The notes under the pieces were generated by a model. It made no database searches. It was not told where the DNA came from and worked only from the letters and a program-made list of their open reading frames with translations. Position numbers and translations under genes: made by a program. Below, one piece after another: positions 28,881-42,094 of a DNA stretch of 64,000 nucleotides (positions are counted from its first letter, which is position 1; every line of letters begins with the position of its first letter). Source of the stretch: Litoditis marina (taxonomy: Eukaryota; Nematoda; Chromadorea; Rhabditida; Rhabditidae); assembly GCA_964036275.1 (NCBI GenBank), contig CAXIWQ010000122.1:62001-126000 (forward strand), given 5' to 3'.

Positions 28881-31700
28881 CAAGTCTGTTGCTCCCAGCT
28901 ACAAAAACCTAATACGACTATATATTCTGTGGCGCACAGCCACAAAAGACGAATTAACGCGGTTATTGACTCTTTGCCTTGCAGCTACAGAAAAAAGTTT
29001 ATACGGCTATCAAGTCTGTTGCTCCCAGCTACAAAAACCTAATACGACTTTATATTCTGTGGCGCACAGCCACAAAAGATTTTACGCGGTTATTGACTCT
29101 TTGCCGTGCAGCTACAGAAAAAAAGTTTATACGGCTATCAAGTATGTTGCTCCCAGCTACAAAAACCTAATACGACTATCTATTCTGTGGCGCACAGCCA
29201 CAAAATACGAATTAACGCGGTTATCGACTGTTTGCTTTGCAGCTACAGAAAAAAGTTGATACGGCTATCAAGTATGTTGTTCCCAGCTACAAAAACCTGA
29301 TACGACAATCTATTCTGTGGCGCACAGCCACAAAATTCAAATTAACGCGGTTATCGACTCTTTGCCTTGCAGCTACAGAGAACAGTTCATACGGCTATCA
29401 AATATGTTGCTCCCAGCTACAAAAACCTAATACGACAATCTATTCTGTGGCGCACAGCCACAAAATACGAATTAACGCGGTTATCGACTCTTTGCCTTGC
29501 AGCTACAGAAAAAAGTTTATACGGCTATCAGGTCTGTTGCTCATGGCTACAAAAACCTAATACGACTTTATATTCTGTGGCGCACAGCCACAAAAGACAA
29601 ATTAACGCGGTTATTGACTCTTTGCCTTGCAGCTACAGAAAAAAGTTTATACGGCTATCAAGTATGTTGCTCCCAGCTACAAAAACCTAATACGACTATC
29701 TATTCTGTGGCGCACAGCCACAAAATACGAATTAACGCGGTTATCGACTGTTTGCTTTGCAGCTACAGAAAAAAGTTGATACGGCTATCAAGTATGTTGT
29801 TCCCAGCTACAAAAACCTGATACGACAATCTATTCTGTGGCGCACAGCCACAAAATTCAAATTAACGCGGTTATCGACTCTTTGCCTTGCAGCTACAGAG
29901 AACAGTTCATACGGCTATCAAATATGTTGCTCCCAGCTACAAAAACCTAATACGACAATCTATTCTGTGGCGCACAGCCACAAAATACGAATTAACGCGG
30001 TTATCGACTCTTTGCCTTGCAGCTACAGAGAACAGTTCATACGGCTATCAGGTCTGTTGCTCATGGCTACAAAAACCTAATACGACTTTATATTCTGTGG
30101 CGCACAGCCACAAAAGACAAATTAACGCGGTTATTGACTCTTTGCCTTGCAGCTACAGAAAAAAGTTTATACGGCTATCAAGTATGTTGCTCCCAGCTAG
30201 AAAAACCCAATACAACTATCTATTCTGTGGCACACAGCCACAAAATACGAATTAACGCGGTTATCGACTCTTTGCCTTGCAGCTACAGAAAAAAGTTTAT
30301 ACGGCTATCAAGTCTGTTGCTCATGGCTACAAAAACCTAATACGACTTTATATTCTGTGGCGCACAGCCACAAAAGACAAATTAACGCGGTTATTACCTC
30401 TTTGCCTTGCAGCTGCAGAAAAAAGTTCATACGGCTATCAAGTCTGTTGCTCCCAGCTACAAAAACCTAATACGACTTTATATTCTGTGGCGCACAGCCA
30501 CAAAAGACAAATTAACGCGGTTATTGACTCTTTGCCGTGCAGCTACAGAAAAAAGTTTATACGGCTATCAAGTATGTTGCTCCCAGCTACAAAAACCTAA
30601 TACGACTATCTATTCTGTGGCGCACAGCCACAAAATACGAATTAACGCGGTTATCGACTGTTTGTTTTGCAGCTACAGAAAAAAGTTAATACGGCTATCA
30701 AGTCGGTTGCTCCCAGCTACAAAAACCTAATACGACAATCTATTCTGTGGCGCACAGCCACAAAAACGAATTAACGCGGTTATCGACATTTTGACTTGCA
30801 GCTACAAAAAAAAATCATACGGCTATCAAGTCTGTTGCTCCCAACTACAAAAACATAGTACGACTTTATATTCTGTGGCGCACAGCCACAAAATACAAAT
30901 TAACGCGGTTATTGACTCTTTGCCGTGCAGCTACAGGAAAAAGGTTATACGGCTATCAAGTATGTTGCTCCCAGCTACAAAAACCTAATACGACTTTATA
31001 TTCTGTGGCGCACAGCCACAAAAGACAAATTAACGCGGTTATTGACTCTTTGCCGTGCAGCTACAGGAAAAAGGTTATACGGCTATCAAGTATGTTGCTC
31101 CCAGCTAACAAAACCTAATACGACTATATATTCTGTGGCGCACAGCCACAAAAGACGAATTAACGCGGTTATTGACTCTTTGCCTCGCAGTTACAGAGAA
31201 CATTTTATACGGCTATCAAATCTGTTGCTCCCAGCTACAAAAACCTAATACGACAATCTATTCTGTGGCGCACAGCCACAGAGACGAATTAACGCGGTTA
31301 TTGACATTTTGACTTGCAGCTACAAAAAAAAATCATACGGCTATCAAGTCTGTTGCTTCCAACTACAGAAACATAATACGACAATCTATTCTGTGGCGCA
31401 CAGCCACAAAAGACAAATTAACGCGGTTATTACCTCTTTGCCTTGCAGCTACAGAAAAAAATTCATACGGCTATCAAGTCTGTTGCTCCCAGCTACGAAA
31501 ACCTAATACGACCTTATCTATTCTGTGGCGCACAGCCACAAAATACGAATTAACGCGGTTATCGACTGTTTGCTTTGCAGCTACAGAAAAAAGTTTATAC
31601 GGCTATCAAGTCTGTTGCTCCCAGCTACAAAAACCTAATACGACTTTATATTCTGTGGCGCACAGCCACAAAAGATTTTACGCGGTTATTGACTCTTTGC
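20300..31700 (+). repeat. 3.5-3.9 kb higher-order repeat, three copies
   Basis: Three successive copies align: about 20.3-24.1, 24.1-28.0 and 28.0-31.6 kb. Offsets are about 3,510 bp between copies 1 and 2 and about 3,908 bp between copies 2 and 3 in the left part, then change over because copy 2 holds three extra monomers near 26.8-27.2 kb. Markers shared by the copies are AAAAGATTTTACGCGG, AAAATTCAAATTAACGCGG, AACATATTACGAC and AGCTAACAAAACC. Copies 1 and 2 are rich in one-base indels. Copy 3 is clean from about 28,880 onward. Confidence 0.8.
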
Positions 31701-33513
31701 CGTGCAGCTACAGAGAACAGTTCATACGGCTATCAAATATGTTGCTCCCAGCTACAAAAACCTAATACGACAATCTATTCTGTGGCGCACAGCCACAAAA
31801 TACGAATTAACGCGGTTATCGACTCTTTGCCTTGCAGCTACAGAGAACAGTTCATACGGCTATCAGGTCTGTTGCTCATGGCTACAAAAACCTAATACGA
31901 CTTTATATTCTGTGGCGCACAGCCACAAAAGACAAATTAACGCGGTTATTGACTCTTTGCCTTGCAGCTACAGAAAAAAGTTTATACGGCTATCAAGTAT
32001 GTTGCTCCCAGCTAGAAAAACCCAATACAACTATCTATTCTGTGGCACACAGCCACAAAATACGAATTAACGCGGTTATCGACTCTTTGCCTTGCAGCTA
32101 CAGAAAAAAGTTTATACGGCTATCAAGTCTGTTGCTCATGGCTACAAAAACCTAATACGACTTTATATTCTGTGGCGCACAGCCACAAAAGACAAATTAA
32201 CGCGGTTATTACCTCTTTGCCTTGCAGCTGCAGAAAAAAGTTCATACGGCTATCAAGTCTGTTGCTCCCAGCTACAAAAACCTAATACGACTTTATATTC
32301 TGTGGCGCACAGCCACAAAAGACAAATTAACGCGGTTATTGACTCTTTGCCGTGCAGCTACAGAAAAAAGTTTATACGGCTATCAAGTATGTTGCTCCCA
32401 GCTACAAAAACCTAATACGACTATCTATTCTGTGGCGCACAGCCACAAAATACGAATTAACGCGGTTATCGACTGTTTGTTTTGCAGCTACAGAAAAAAG
32501 TTAATACGGCTATCAAGTCGGTTGCTCCCAGCTACAAAAACCTAATACGACAATCTATTCTGTGGCGCACAGCCACAAAAACGAATTAACGCGGTTATCG
32601 ACATTTTGACTTGCAGCTACAAAAAAAAATCATACGGCTATCAAGTCTGTTGCTCCCAACTACAAAAACATAGTACGACTTTATATTCTGTGGCGCACAG
32701 CCACAAAATACAAATTAACGCGGTTATTGACTCTTTGCCGTGCAGCTACAGGAAAAAGGTTATACGGCTATCAAGTATGTTGCTCCCAGCTACAAAAACC
32801 TAATACGACTTTATATTCTGTGGCGCACAGCCACAAAAGACAAATTAACGCGGTTATTGACTCTTTGCCGTGCAGCTACAGGAAAAAGGTTATACGGCTA
32901 TCAAGTATGTTGCTCCCAGCTAACAAAACCTAATACGACTATATATTCTGTGGCGCACAGCCACAAAAGACGAATTAACGCGGTTATTGACTCTTTGCCT
33001 CGCAGTTACAGAGAACATTTTATACGGCTATCAAATCTGTTGCTCCCAGCTACAAAAACCTAATACGACAATCTATTCTGTGGCGCACAGCCACAGAGAC
33101 GAATTAACGCGGTTATTGACATTTTGACTTGCAGCTACAAAAAAAAATCATACGGCTATCAAGTCTGTTGCTTCCAACTACAGAAACATAATACGACAAT
33201 CTATTCTGTGGCGCACAGCCACAAAAGACAAATTAACGCGGTTATTACCTCTTTGCCTTGCAGCTACAGAAAAAAATTCATACGGCTATCAAGTCTGTTG
33301 CTCCCAGCTACGAAAACCTAATACGACCTTATCTATTCTGTGGCGCACAGCCACAAAATACGAATTAACGCGGTTATCGACTGTTTGCTTTGCAGCTACA
33401 GAAAAAAGTTTATACGGCTATCAAGTCTGTTGCTCCCAGCTACAAAAACCTAATACGACTTTATATTCTGTGGCGCACAGCCACAAAAGATTTTACGCGG
33501 TTATTGACTCTTT
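29884..33513 (+). repeat. 1,815-bp tandem segmental duplication
   Basis: 29,884-31,698 and 31,699-33,513 are near-identical at exactly 1,815 bp. Every local landmark (29,887 to 31,702; 30,791 to 32,606; 31,309 to 33,124; 31,575 to 33,390) keeps this spacing. The join near 31,700 fuses GCCGTGCAGCTACAG to AGAACAG, a combination not seen at the left edge. It is one of the youngest-looking duplications, and it ends about 270 bp before the unique island. Confidence 0.9.
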
Positions 33514-33779
33514 GCCGTGCAGCTACAGAAAAAAAGTTTATACGGCTATCAAGTCTGTTGCTCATGGCTACAAAAACCTAATACGACTTTATATTCTGTG
33601 GCGCACAGCCACAAAAGACAAATTAACGCGGTTATTACCTCTTTGCCTTGCAGTTACAGAAAAAAGTTTATATGGCTATCAAGTATGTTGCTCCCAGCTA
33701 GAAAAACCCAATACAACTATCTATTCTGTGGCGCACAGCCACAAAATACGAATTTACGCGGTTATCGACTGTTTGTTTT

Positions 33780-34140
33780 AATAATAATAATGAGTTTATC
33801 AATACACTGTATAACAATCAAGTGAGAGACGAATTGATAACATATGAATTGATGTTTAAGGCTAGTAAAACAGAGAGCAATACATAGAATTGCATTAGTT
33901 TGAGGAATAAACTGATTTAGAAATGAACGACATGTCTATTTACGAGGTGGAAGTGGTTCCCATAATGGGTTGATGTGAAAACGAAAACCATAGCGAGCAA
34001 AGTACACATCAGATATAAATGGGGCCAGATGAGGATCAGATTTATAGTAACGATAGAAAGCACTATAACGGAAACGTGTTTCATCTCTACACATCAAATG
34101 CAACTGAGAAACGGCCTTTTGAACTTTCTGGAGAGAGGGG
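33780..34140. other. Unique non-satellite island (361 bp)
   Basis: This is the only stretch in the window that does not match the 130-bp repeat. It starts with a short TAA run (33,779-33,791) and ends with GAGAGAGGGG before satellite resumes at CCTTGCAG. Its composition is complex and moderately AT-rich. One forward frame (codons in phase with 33,923) reads as protein-like, polar sequence rich in D, E, N, S, Y and H: MNDMSIYEVEVVPIMG, stop at 33,971, then CENENHSEQSTHQI, stop at 34,016, then a stretch beginning MGPDEDQIYSNDRKHYNG that runs to the satellite edge. With stops at 33,896, 33,908, 33,971 and 34,016 it cannot be a working exon. It may be a decayed coding fragment or part of a mobile element, but I recognise no family. 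No terminal inverted repeats are visible. Confidence 0.9.
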
Positions 34141-37100
34141 CCTTGCAGCTACAGAGAACAGTTCATACGGCTATCAAATCTGTTGCTCCCAGCTACAAAA
34201 ACCTAATACGACAATCTATTCTGTGGCGCACAGCCACAAAGACGAATTAACGCGGTTATTGACATTTTGACTTGCAGCTACAAAAAAAATCATACGGCTA
34301 TCAAGTCTGTTGCTTCCAACTACAGAAACATAATACGACAATCTATTCTGTGGCGCACAGCCACAAAACACGAAATATCGCGGTTATCGACTTGTTGGCT
34401 TGCAGCTACAGAGAAAAGTTCATACGGCTATCAAGTCTGTTGCTCCCAGCTACAAAAACCTGATACGACAATCTATTCTGTGGCGCACAGCCACAAAAGA
34501 CAAATTAACGCGGTTATTACCTCTTTGCCTTGCAGCTACAGAAAAAAGTTCATACGGCTATCAAATCTGTTGCTCCCAGCTACAAAAACCTAATACGACT
34601 TTATATTCTGTGGCGCACAGGCACTAGCCACAAAAGATTTTACGCGGTTATTGACTCTTTGCCGTGCAGCTACAGAAAAAAAGTTTATACGGCTATCAAG
34701 TCTGTTGCTCATGGCTACAAAAACCTAATACGACTTTATATCCTGTGGCGCACAGCCACAAAATACAAATTAACGCGGTTATTACCTCTTTGCCTTGCAG
34801 CTACAGAAAAAAGTTCATACGGCTATCAAGTCTGTTGCTCCCAGCTACAAAAACCTGATACGACAATCTATTCTGTGGCGCACAGCCACAAAGACGAATT
34901 AACGCGGTTATCGACTGTTTGCTTTGCAGCTACAGAAAAAAGTTAATACGGCTATCAAGTCTGTTGCTCCCAGCTACAAAAACCTGATACGACAATATAT
35001 TCTGTGGCGCACAGCCACAAAAGACAAATTAACGCGGTTATTACCTCTTTGCCTTGCAGCTACAGAAAAAAGTTTATACGGCTATCAAGTCTGTTGCTCA
35101 TGGCTACAAAAACCTAATACGACTTTATATTCTGTGGCGCACAGCCACAAAAGACAAATTAACGCGGTTATTGACTCTTTGCCGTGCAGCTACAGAAAAA
35201 AGTTTATACGGCTATCAAGTATGTTGCTCCCAGCTACAAAAACCTAATACGACTATCTATTCTGTGGCGCACAGCCACAAAATACGAATTAACGCGGTTA
35301 TCGACTGTTTGCTTTGCAGCTACAGAAAAAAGTTAATACGTCTATCAAGTCTGTTGCTCCCAGCTACAAAAACCTAATACGACAATCTATTCTGTGGCGC
35401 ACAGCCACAAAAACGAATTAACGCGGTTATTGACATTTTGACTTGCAGCTACAAAAAAAATCATACGGCTATCAAGTCTGTTGCTCCCAACTACAAAAAC
35501 ATAATACGACTTTATATTCTGTGGCGCACAGCCACAAAATACAAATTAACGCGGTTATTGACTCTTTGCCTTGCAGTTACAGAGAACATTTCATACGGCT
35601 ATCAAATCTGTTGCTCCCAGCTACAAAAACCTAATACGACAATCTATTCTGTGGCGCACAGCCACAAAATACGAATTAACGCGGTTATCGACTCTTTGCC
35701 TAGCAGCTACAGAAAAAAGTTTATACGGCTATCAAGTCTGTTGCTCCCAGCTACAAAAACCTAATACGACAATCTATTCTGTGGCGCACAGCCACAAAAT
35801 ACGAATTTACGCGGTTATCGACTCTTTGCCTTGCAGCTACAGAAAAAAGTTTATACGGCTATCAAGTCTGTTGCTCATGGCTACAAAAACCTAATACGAC
35901 TTTATATCCTGTGGCGCACAGCCACAAAATACAAATTAACGCGGTTATTGACTCTTTGCCTTGCAGTTACAGAGAACATTTCATACGGCTATCAAATCTG
36001 TTGCTCCCAGCTACAAAAACCTAATACGACAATCTATTCTGTGGCGCACAGCCACAAAATACGAATTAACGTGGTTATCGACTCTTTGCCTTGCAGCTAC
36101 AGAAAAAAAGTTTATACGGCTTTCAAGTCTGTTGCTCATGGCTACAAAAACCTAATGCGACTTTATATCCTGTGGCGCACAGCCACAAAAGACAAATTAA
36201 CGCGGTTATTACCTCTTTGCCTTGCAGCTACAGAAAAAAGTTCATACGGCTATCAAGTCTGTGCTCCCAGCTACAAAAACCTGATACGACAATCTATTCT
36301 AAGGCGCACAGCCACAAAGACAAAATTAACGCGGTTATTACCTCTTTGCCTTGCAGCCTACAGAAAGAAGTTCATACGGCTATCAAGTATGTTGCTCCCA
36401 GCTACAAAAACCTAATACGACTTTGTATTCTGTGGCGCACAGCCACAAAAGACAAATTAACGCGGTTACTTGACTCTTTGCCCGTGCAGCTACAGGGAAA
36501 AGGTTATACGGCTATCAAGGTATGTTGCTCCCAGCTACAAAAACCTAAATACGACTATCTATTCTGTGGCGCACAGCCACAAATTACGAATTAACGCGGT
36601 TATCGACCCTCTTTGCCGTTTTGCAGCTACAGAGAACAGTTCATCGGCTATCAAATCTGTTGCTCCCAGCTACAAAAACCTAATACGACAATCTATTCTG
36701 TGGCGCACAGCCAAAAATACGAATTATCGCGGTTATTGACATTTGACTTGCAGCTACAAAAAATTATCATACGGCTATCAAGTCTGTTGCTCCCAACTAC
36801 AAAAACATAATACGACTTTATATTCTGTGGCGCACAGCCACAAAATACAAATTAACGCGGTTATTGACTCTTTGCCTTGCAGTTACAGAGAACATTTCAT
36901 ACGGCTATCAAATCTGTTGCTCCCAGCTACAAAAAACCTAATACGACAATCTATTCTGTGCGCACAGCCACAAAATACAAATTAACGCGGTTATCGACTC
37001 TTTGCCTAGCAGCTACAGAAAAAAAGTTTATACGGCTATCAAGTCTGTTGCTCCCAGCTACAAAAACCTAATACGACAATCTATTCTGTGGCGCACAGCC

Positions 37101-39264
37101 ACAAAATACGAATTTACGCGGTTATCGACTCTTTGCCTTGCAGCTACAGAAAAAAGTTTTATACGGCTATCAAGTCTGTTGCTCCATGGCTACAAAAACC
37201 TAATACGACTTTATATCCTGTGGCGCACAGCCACAAAATACAAATTAACGCGGTTATTGACTCTTTGCCTTGCAGTTACAGAGAACATTTCATACGGCTA
37301 TCAAATCTGTTGCTCCCAGCTACAAAAACCTAATACGACAATCTATTCTGTGGCGCACAGCCACAAAATACGAATTAACGTGGTTATCGACTCTTTGCCT
37401 TGCAGCTACAGAAAAAAAGTTTATACGGCTTTCAAGTCTGTTTGCTCATGGCTACAAAAACCTAATGCGTACTTTATATCCTGTGGCGCACAGCCACAAA
37501 TACAAATTAACGCGGTTATTGACTCTTTGCCTTGCAGTTACAGAGAACATTTCATACGGCTATCAAATCTGTTGCTCCCAGCTACAAACAACCCTAATAC
37601 GACATCTATTCTGTGGCGCACAGCCACAACTATACAAATTAACGCGGTTATCGACTCTTTGCCTAGCAGCTACAGAAAAAAAGTTTATACGGCTATCAAG
37701 TCTGTTGCTCCCAGCTACAAAAACCTAATACGACAATCTATTCTGTGGCGCACAGCCACAAAATACGAATTTACGCGGTTATCGACTCTTTGCCTTGCAG
37801 CTACAGAAAAAAGTTTATACGGCTATCAAGTCTGTTGCTCATGGCTACAAAAACCTAATACGACTTTATATCCTGTGGCGCACAGCCACAAAATACAAAT
37901 TAACGCGGTTATTGACTCTTTGCCTTGCAGTTACAGAGAACATTTCATACGGCTATCAAATCTGTTGCTCCCAGCTACAAAAACCTAATACGACAATCTA
38001 TTCTGTGGCGCACAGCCACAAAATACGAATTAACGTGGCTATCGACTCTTTGCCTTGCAGCTACAGAAAAAAAGTTTATACGGCTTTCAAGTCTGTTGCT
38101 CATGGCTACAAAAACCTAATGCGACTTTATATCCTGTGGCGCACAGCCACAAAAGACAAATTAACGCGGTTATTACCTCTTTGCCTTGCAGCTACAGAAA
38201 AAAGTTCATACGGCTATCAAGTCTGTTGCTCCCAGCTACAAAAACCTGATACGACAATCTATTCTAAGGCGCACAGCCACAAAAGACAAATTAACGCGGT
38301 TATTACCTCTTTGCCTTGCAGCTACAGAAAGAAGTTCATACGGCTATCAAGTCTGTTGCTCCCAGCTACAAAAACCTAATACGACTTTGTATTCTGTGGC
38401 GCACAGCCACAAAAGACAAATTAACGCGGTTATTGACTCTTTGCCGTGCAGCTACAGGGAAAAGGTTATACGGCTATCAAGTATGTTGCTCCCAGCTACA
38501 AAAACCTAATACGACTATCTATTCTGTGGCGCACAGCCACAAATTACGAATTAACGCGGTTATCGACTCTTTGCCTTGCAGCTACAGAGAACAGTTCATA
38601 CGGCTATCAAATCTGTTGCTCCCAGCTACAAAAACCTAATACGACAATCTATTCTGTGGCGCACAGCCACAAATACGAATTATCGCGGTTATTGACATTT
38701 TGACTTGCAGCTACAAAAAAAATCATACGACTATCACGGTCTGCTGCTCCCAACTACAAAAACATAATACGACTTTATATTCTGTGGCGCACAGCCACAA
38801 ATACAAATTAACGCGGTTATTGACTCTTTGCCTTTGCAGTTACAGAGAACATTTCATACGGCTATCAAATCTGTTGCTCCCCAGCTACAAAACCTAATAC
38901 GACAATCTATCTGTAGCGCACAGCCACAAACATACGATTAACGCGGTTATCGACTCTTTGCCTAGCAGCTACAGAAAAAAGTTTATACGGCTATCAAGTC
39001 TGTTGCTCCCAGCTACAAAAACCTAATACGACAATCTATTCTGTGGCGCACAGCCACAAAATACGAATTTACGCGGTTATCGACTCTTTGCCTTGCAGCT
39101 ACAGAAAAAAGTTTATACGGCTATCAAGTCTGTTGCTCATGGCTACAAAAACCTAATACGACTTTATATCCTGTGGCGCACAGCCACAAAATACAAATTA
39201 ACGCGGTTATTGACTCTTTGCCTTGCAGTTACAGAGAACATTTCATACGGCTATCAAATCTGTT

Positions 39265-41858
39265 GCTCCCAGCTACAAAAACCTAATACGACAATCTATT
39301 CTGTGGCGCACAGCCACAAAATACGAATTAACGTGGTTATCGACTCTTTGCCTTGCAGCTACAGAAAAAAAGTTTATACGGCTTTCAAGTCTGTTGCTCA
39401 TGGCTACAAAAACCTAATGCGACTTTATATCCTGTGGCGCACAGCCACAAAAGACAAATTAACGCGGTTATTACCTCTTTGCCTTGCAGCTACAGAAAGA
39501 AGTTCATAGGGCTATCAAGTCTGTTGCTCCCAGCTACAAAAACCTAATACGACTTTGTATTCTGTGGCGCACAGCCACAAAAGACAAATTAACGCGGTTA
39601 TTGACTCTTTGCCGTGCAGCTACAGGGAAAAGGTTATACGGCTATCAAGTATGTTGCTCCCAGCTACAAAAACCTAATACGACTATCTATTCTGTGGCGC
39701 ACAGCCACAAATTACGAATTAACGCGGTTATCGACTCTTTGCCTTGCAGCTACAGAGAACAGTTCATACGGCTATCAAATCTGTTGCTCCCAGCTACAAA
39801 AACCTAATACGACAATCTATTCTGTGGCGCACAGCCACAAAATACGAATTATCGCGGTTATCGACTTGTTGGCTTGCAGCTACAGAGAAAAGTTTATACG
39901 GCTATCAAGTCTGTTGCTCCCAGCTACAAAAACCTGATACGACAATCTATTCTGTGGCGCACAGCTACAAAAGACAAATTAACGCGGTTATTACCTCTTT
40001 GCTTTGCAGCTACAGAAAAAAGTTCATACGGCTATCAAGTCTGTTGCTCCCAGCTACGAAAAAAACCTAATTCGACTTTATATTCTGTGGCGCACAGCCA
40101 CAAAAAACAAATTAACGCGGTTATTGACTCTTTGCCGTGCAGCTACAGGAAAAAGGTTATACGGCTATCAAGTATGTTGCTCCCAGCTACAAAAACCTAA
40201 TACTATTCTGTGGCGCACAGCCACAAAATACGAATTAACGCGGTTATCGACTCTTTGCCTTGCAGCTACAGAGAACAGTTCATACGGCTATCAAATCTGT
40301 TGCTCCCAGCTACAAAAACCTAATACGACTTTATATTCTGTGGCGCACAGCCACAAAAGACAAATTAACGCGGTTATTGACTCTTTGCCTTGCAGCTACA
40401 GAAAAAAGTTTATACGGCTATCAAGTATGTTGCTCCCAGCTACAAAAACCTAATACGACAATCCATTCTGTGGCGCACAGCCACAAAATTCAAATTAACG
40501 CGGTTATCGACTCTTTGCCTTGCAGCTACAGAGAACAGTTCATACGGCTATCAAATATGTTGCTCCCAGCTACAAAAACCTAATACGACAATCTATTCTG
40601 TGGCGCACAGCCACAAAATACGAATTAACGTGGTTATCGACTCTTTGCCTTGCAGCTACAGAAAAAAAGTTTATACGGCTTTCAAGTCTGTTGCTCATGG
40701 CTACAAAAACCTAATGCGACTTTATATCCTGTGGCGCACAGCCACAAAAGACAAATTAACGCGGTTATTACCTCTTTGCCTTGCAGCTACAGAAAGAAGT
40801 TCATACGGCTATCAAGTCTGTTGCTCCCAGCTACAAAAACCTAATACGACTTTGTATTCTGTGGCGCACAGCCACAAAAGACAAATTAACGCGGTTATTG
40901 ACTCTTTGCCGTGCAGCTACAGGGAAAAGGTTATACGGCTATCAAGTATGTTGCTCCCAGCTACAAAAACCTAATACGACTATCTATTCTGTGGCGCACA
41001 GCCACAAATTACGAATTAACGCGGTTATCGACTCTTTGCCTTGCAGCTACAGAGAACAGTTCATACGGCTATCAAATCTGTTGCTCCCAGCTACAAAAAC
41101 CTAATACGACAATCTATTCTGTGGCGCACAGCCACAAAATACGAATTATCGCGGTTATCGACTTGTTGGCTTGCAGCTACAGAGAAAAGTTTATACGGCT
41201 ATCAAGTCTGTTGCTCCCAGCTACAAAAACCTGATACGACAATCTATTCTGTGGCGCACAGCTACAAAAGACAAATTAACGCGGTTATTACCTCTTTGCT
41301 TTGCAGCTACAGAAAAAAGTTCATACGGCTATCAAGTCTGTTGCTCCCAGCTACGAAAAAAACCTAATTCGACTTTATATTCTGTGGCGCACAGCCACAA
41401 AAAACAAATTAACGCGGTTATTGACTCTTTGCCGTGCAGCTACAGGAAAAAGGTTATACGGCTATCAAGTATGTTGCTCCCAGCTACAAAAACCTAATAC
41501 TATTCTGTGGCGCACAGCCACAAAATACGAATTAACGCGGTTATCGACTCTTTGCCTTGCAGCTACAGAGAACAGTTCATACGGCTATCAAATCTGTTGC
41601 TCCCAGCTACAAAAACCTAATACGACTTTATATTCTGTGGCGCACAGCCACAAAAGACAAATTAACGCGGTTATTGACTCTTTGCCTTGCAGCTACAGAA
41701 AAAAGTTTATACGGCTATCAAGTATGTTGCTCCCAGCTACAAAAACCTAATACGACAATCCATTCTGTGGCGCACAGCCACAAAATTCAAATTAACGCGG
41801 TTATCGACTCTTTGCCTTGCAGCTACAGAGAACAGTTCATACGGCTATCAAATATGTT
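39265..41858 (+). repeat. 1,297-bp tandem segmental duplication
   Basis: 39,265-40,561 and 40,562-41,858 align at exactly 1,297 bp (ten monomers). Rare variants shared by both copies are CACAGCTACAAAAGAC (near 39,961 and 41,258), a lengthened A tract in GCTACGAAAAAAACC (near 40,055 and 41,352) and CAATCCATTCTG (near 40,460 and 41,757). These private marks show that the copies derive from one recent event. Confidence 0.9.
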
Positions 41859-42094
41859 GCTCCCAGCTACAAAAACCTAATACGACAATCTATTCTGTGG
41901 CGCACAGCCACAAAATACGAATTAACGCGGTTATCGACTCTTTGCCTTGCAGCTACAGAGAACAGTTCATACGGCTATCAGGTCTGTTGCTCATGGCTAC
42001 AAAAACCTAATACGACTTTATATTCTGTGGCGCACAGCCACAAAAGACAAATTAACGCGGTTATTGACTCTTTGCCTTGCAGCTACAGAAAAAA

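Larger units (their letters stand above)
1..33779 (+). repeat. 130-bp satellite array, forward segment 1
   Basis: This is uninterrupted head-to-tail satellite. The landmark CAGCTACAGAAAAAAG recurs every 130 bp (for example at 725 and 855), with shorter variants of 123 and 127 bp. Nearly invariant motifs in every monomer are TACGGCTATCA, GTTGCTCCCAGCTAC, GCGCACAGCCACA and AATTAACGCGGTTAT. Variation is concentrated at a few sites: GTTCATACGG or GTTTATACGG, CGACAATCT or CGACTTTATA or CGACTATCT, and AAAGACAAATT or AAATACGAATT. From 1 to about 14.5 kb the monomers belong to family A, and from about 14.5 kb to the end of the segment to family B. No gene is visible. The segment stops inside a monomer at CTGTTTGTTTT, directly against the unique island. 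The forward label is arbitrary. A centromeric or pericentromeric location is inferred from array length and structure, not shown. Confidence 0.98.

Noticed and set aside
33779..33791. TAA run as the 3' tail of a non-LTR retrotransposon
   Set aside because: Only four units, located at the left edge with no element body in the matching orientation and no clear target duplication.
33975..34270. Open frames crossing the right edge of the unique island
   Set aside because: They run into satellite and carry no recognisable domain. The protein-like part is preceded by in-frame stops, so it is at best a remnant and not a gene.
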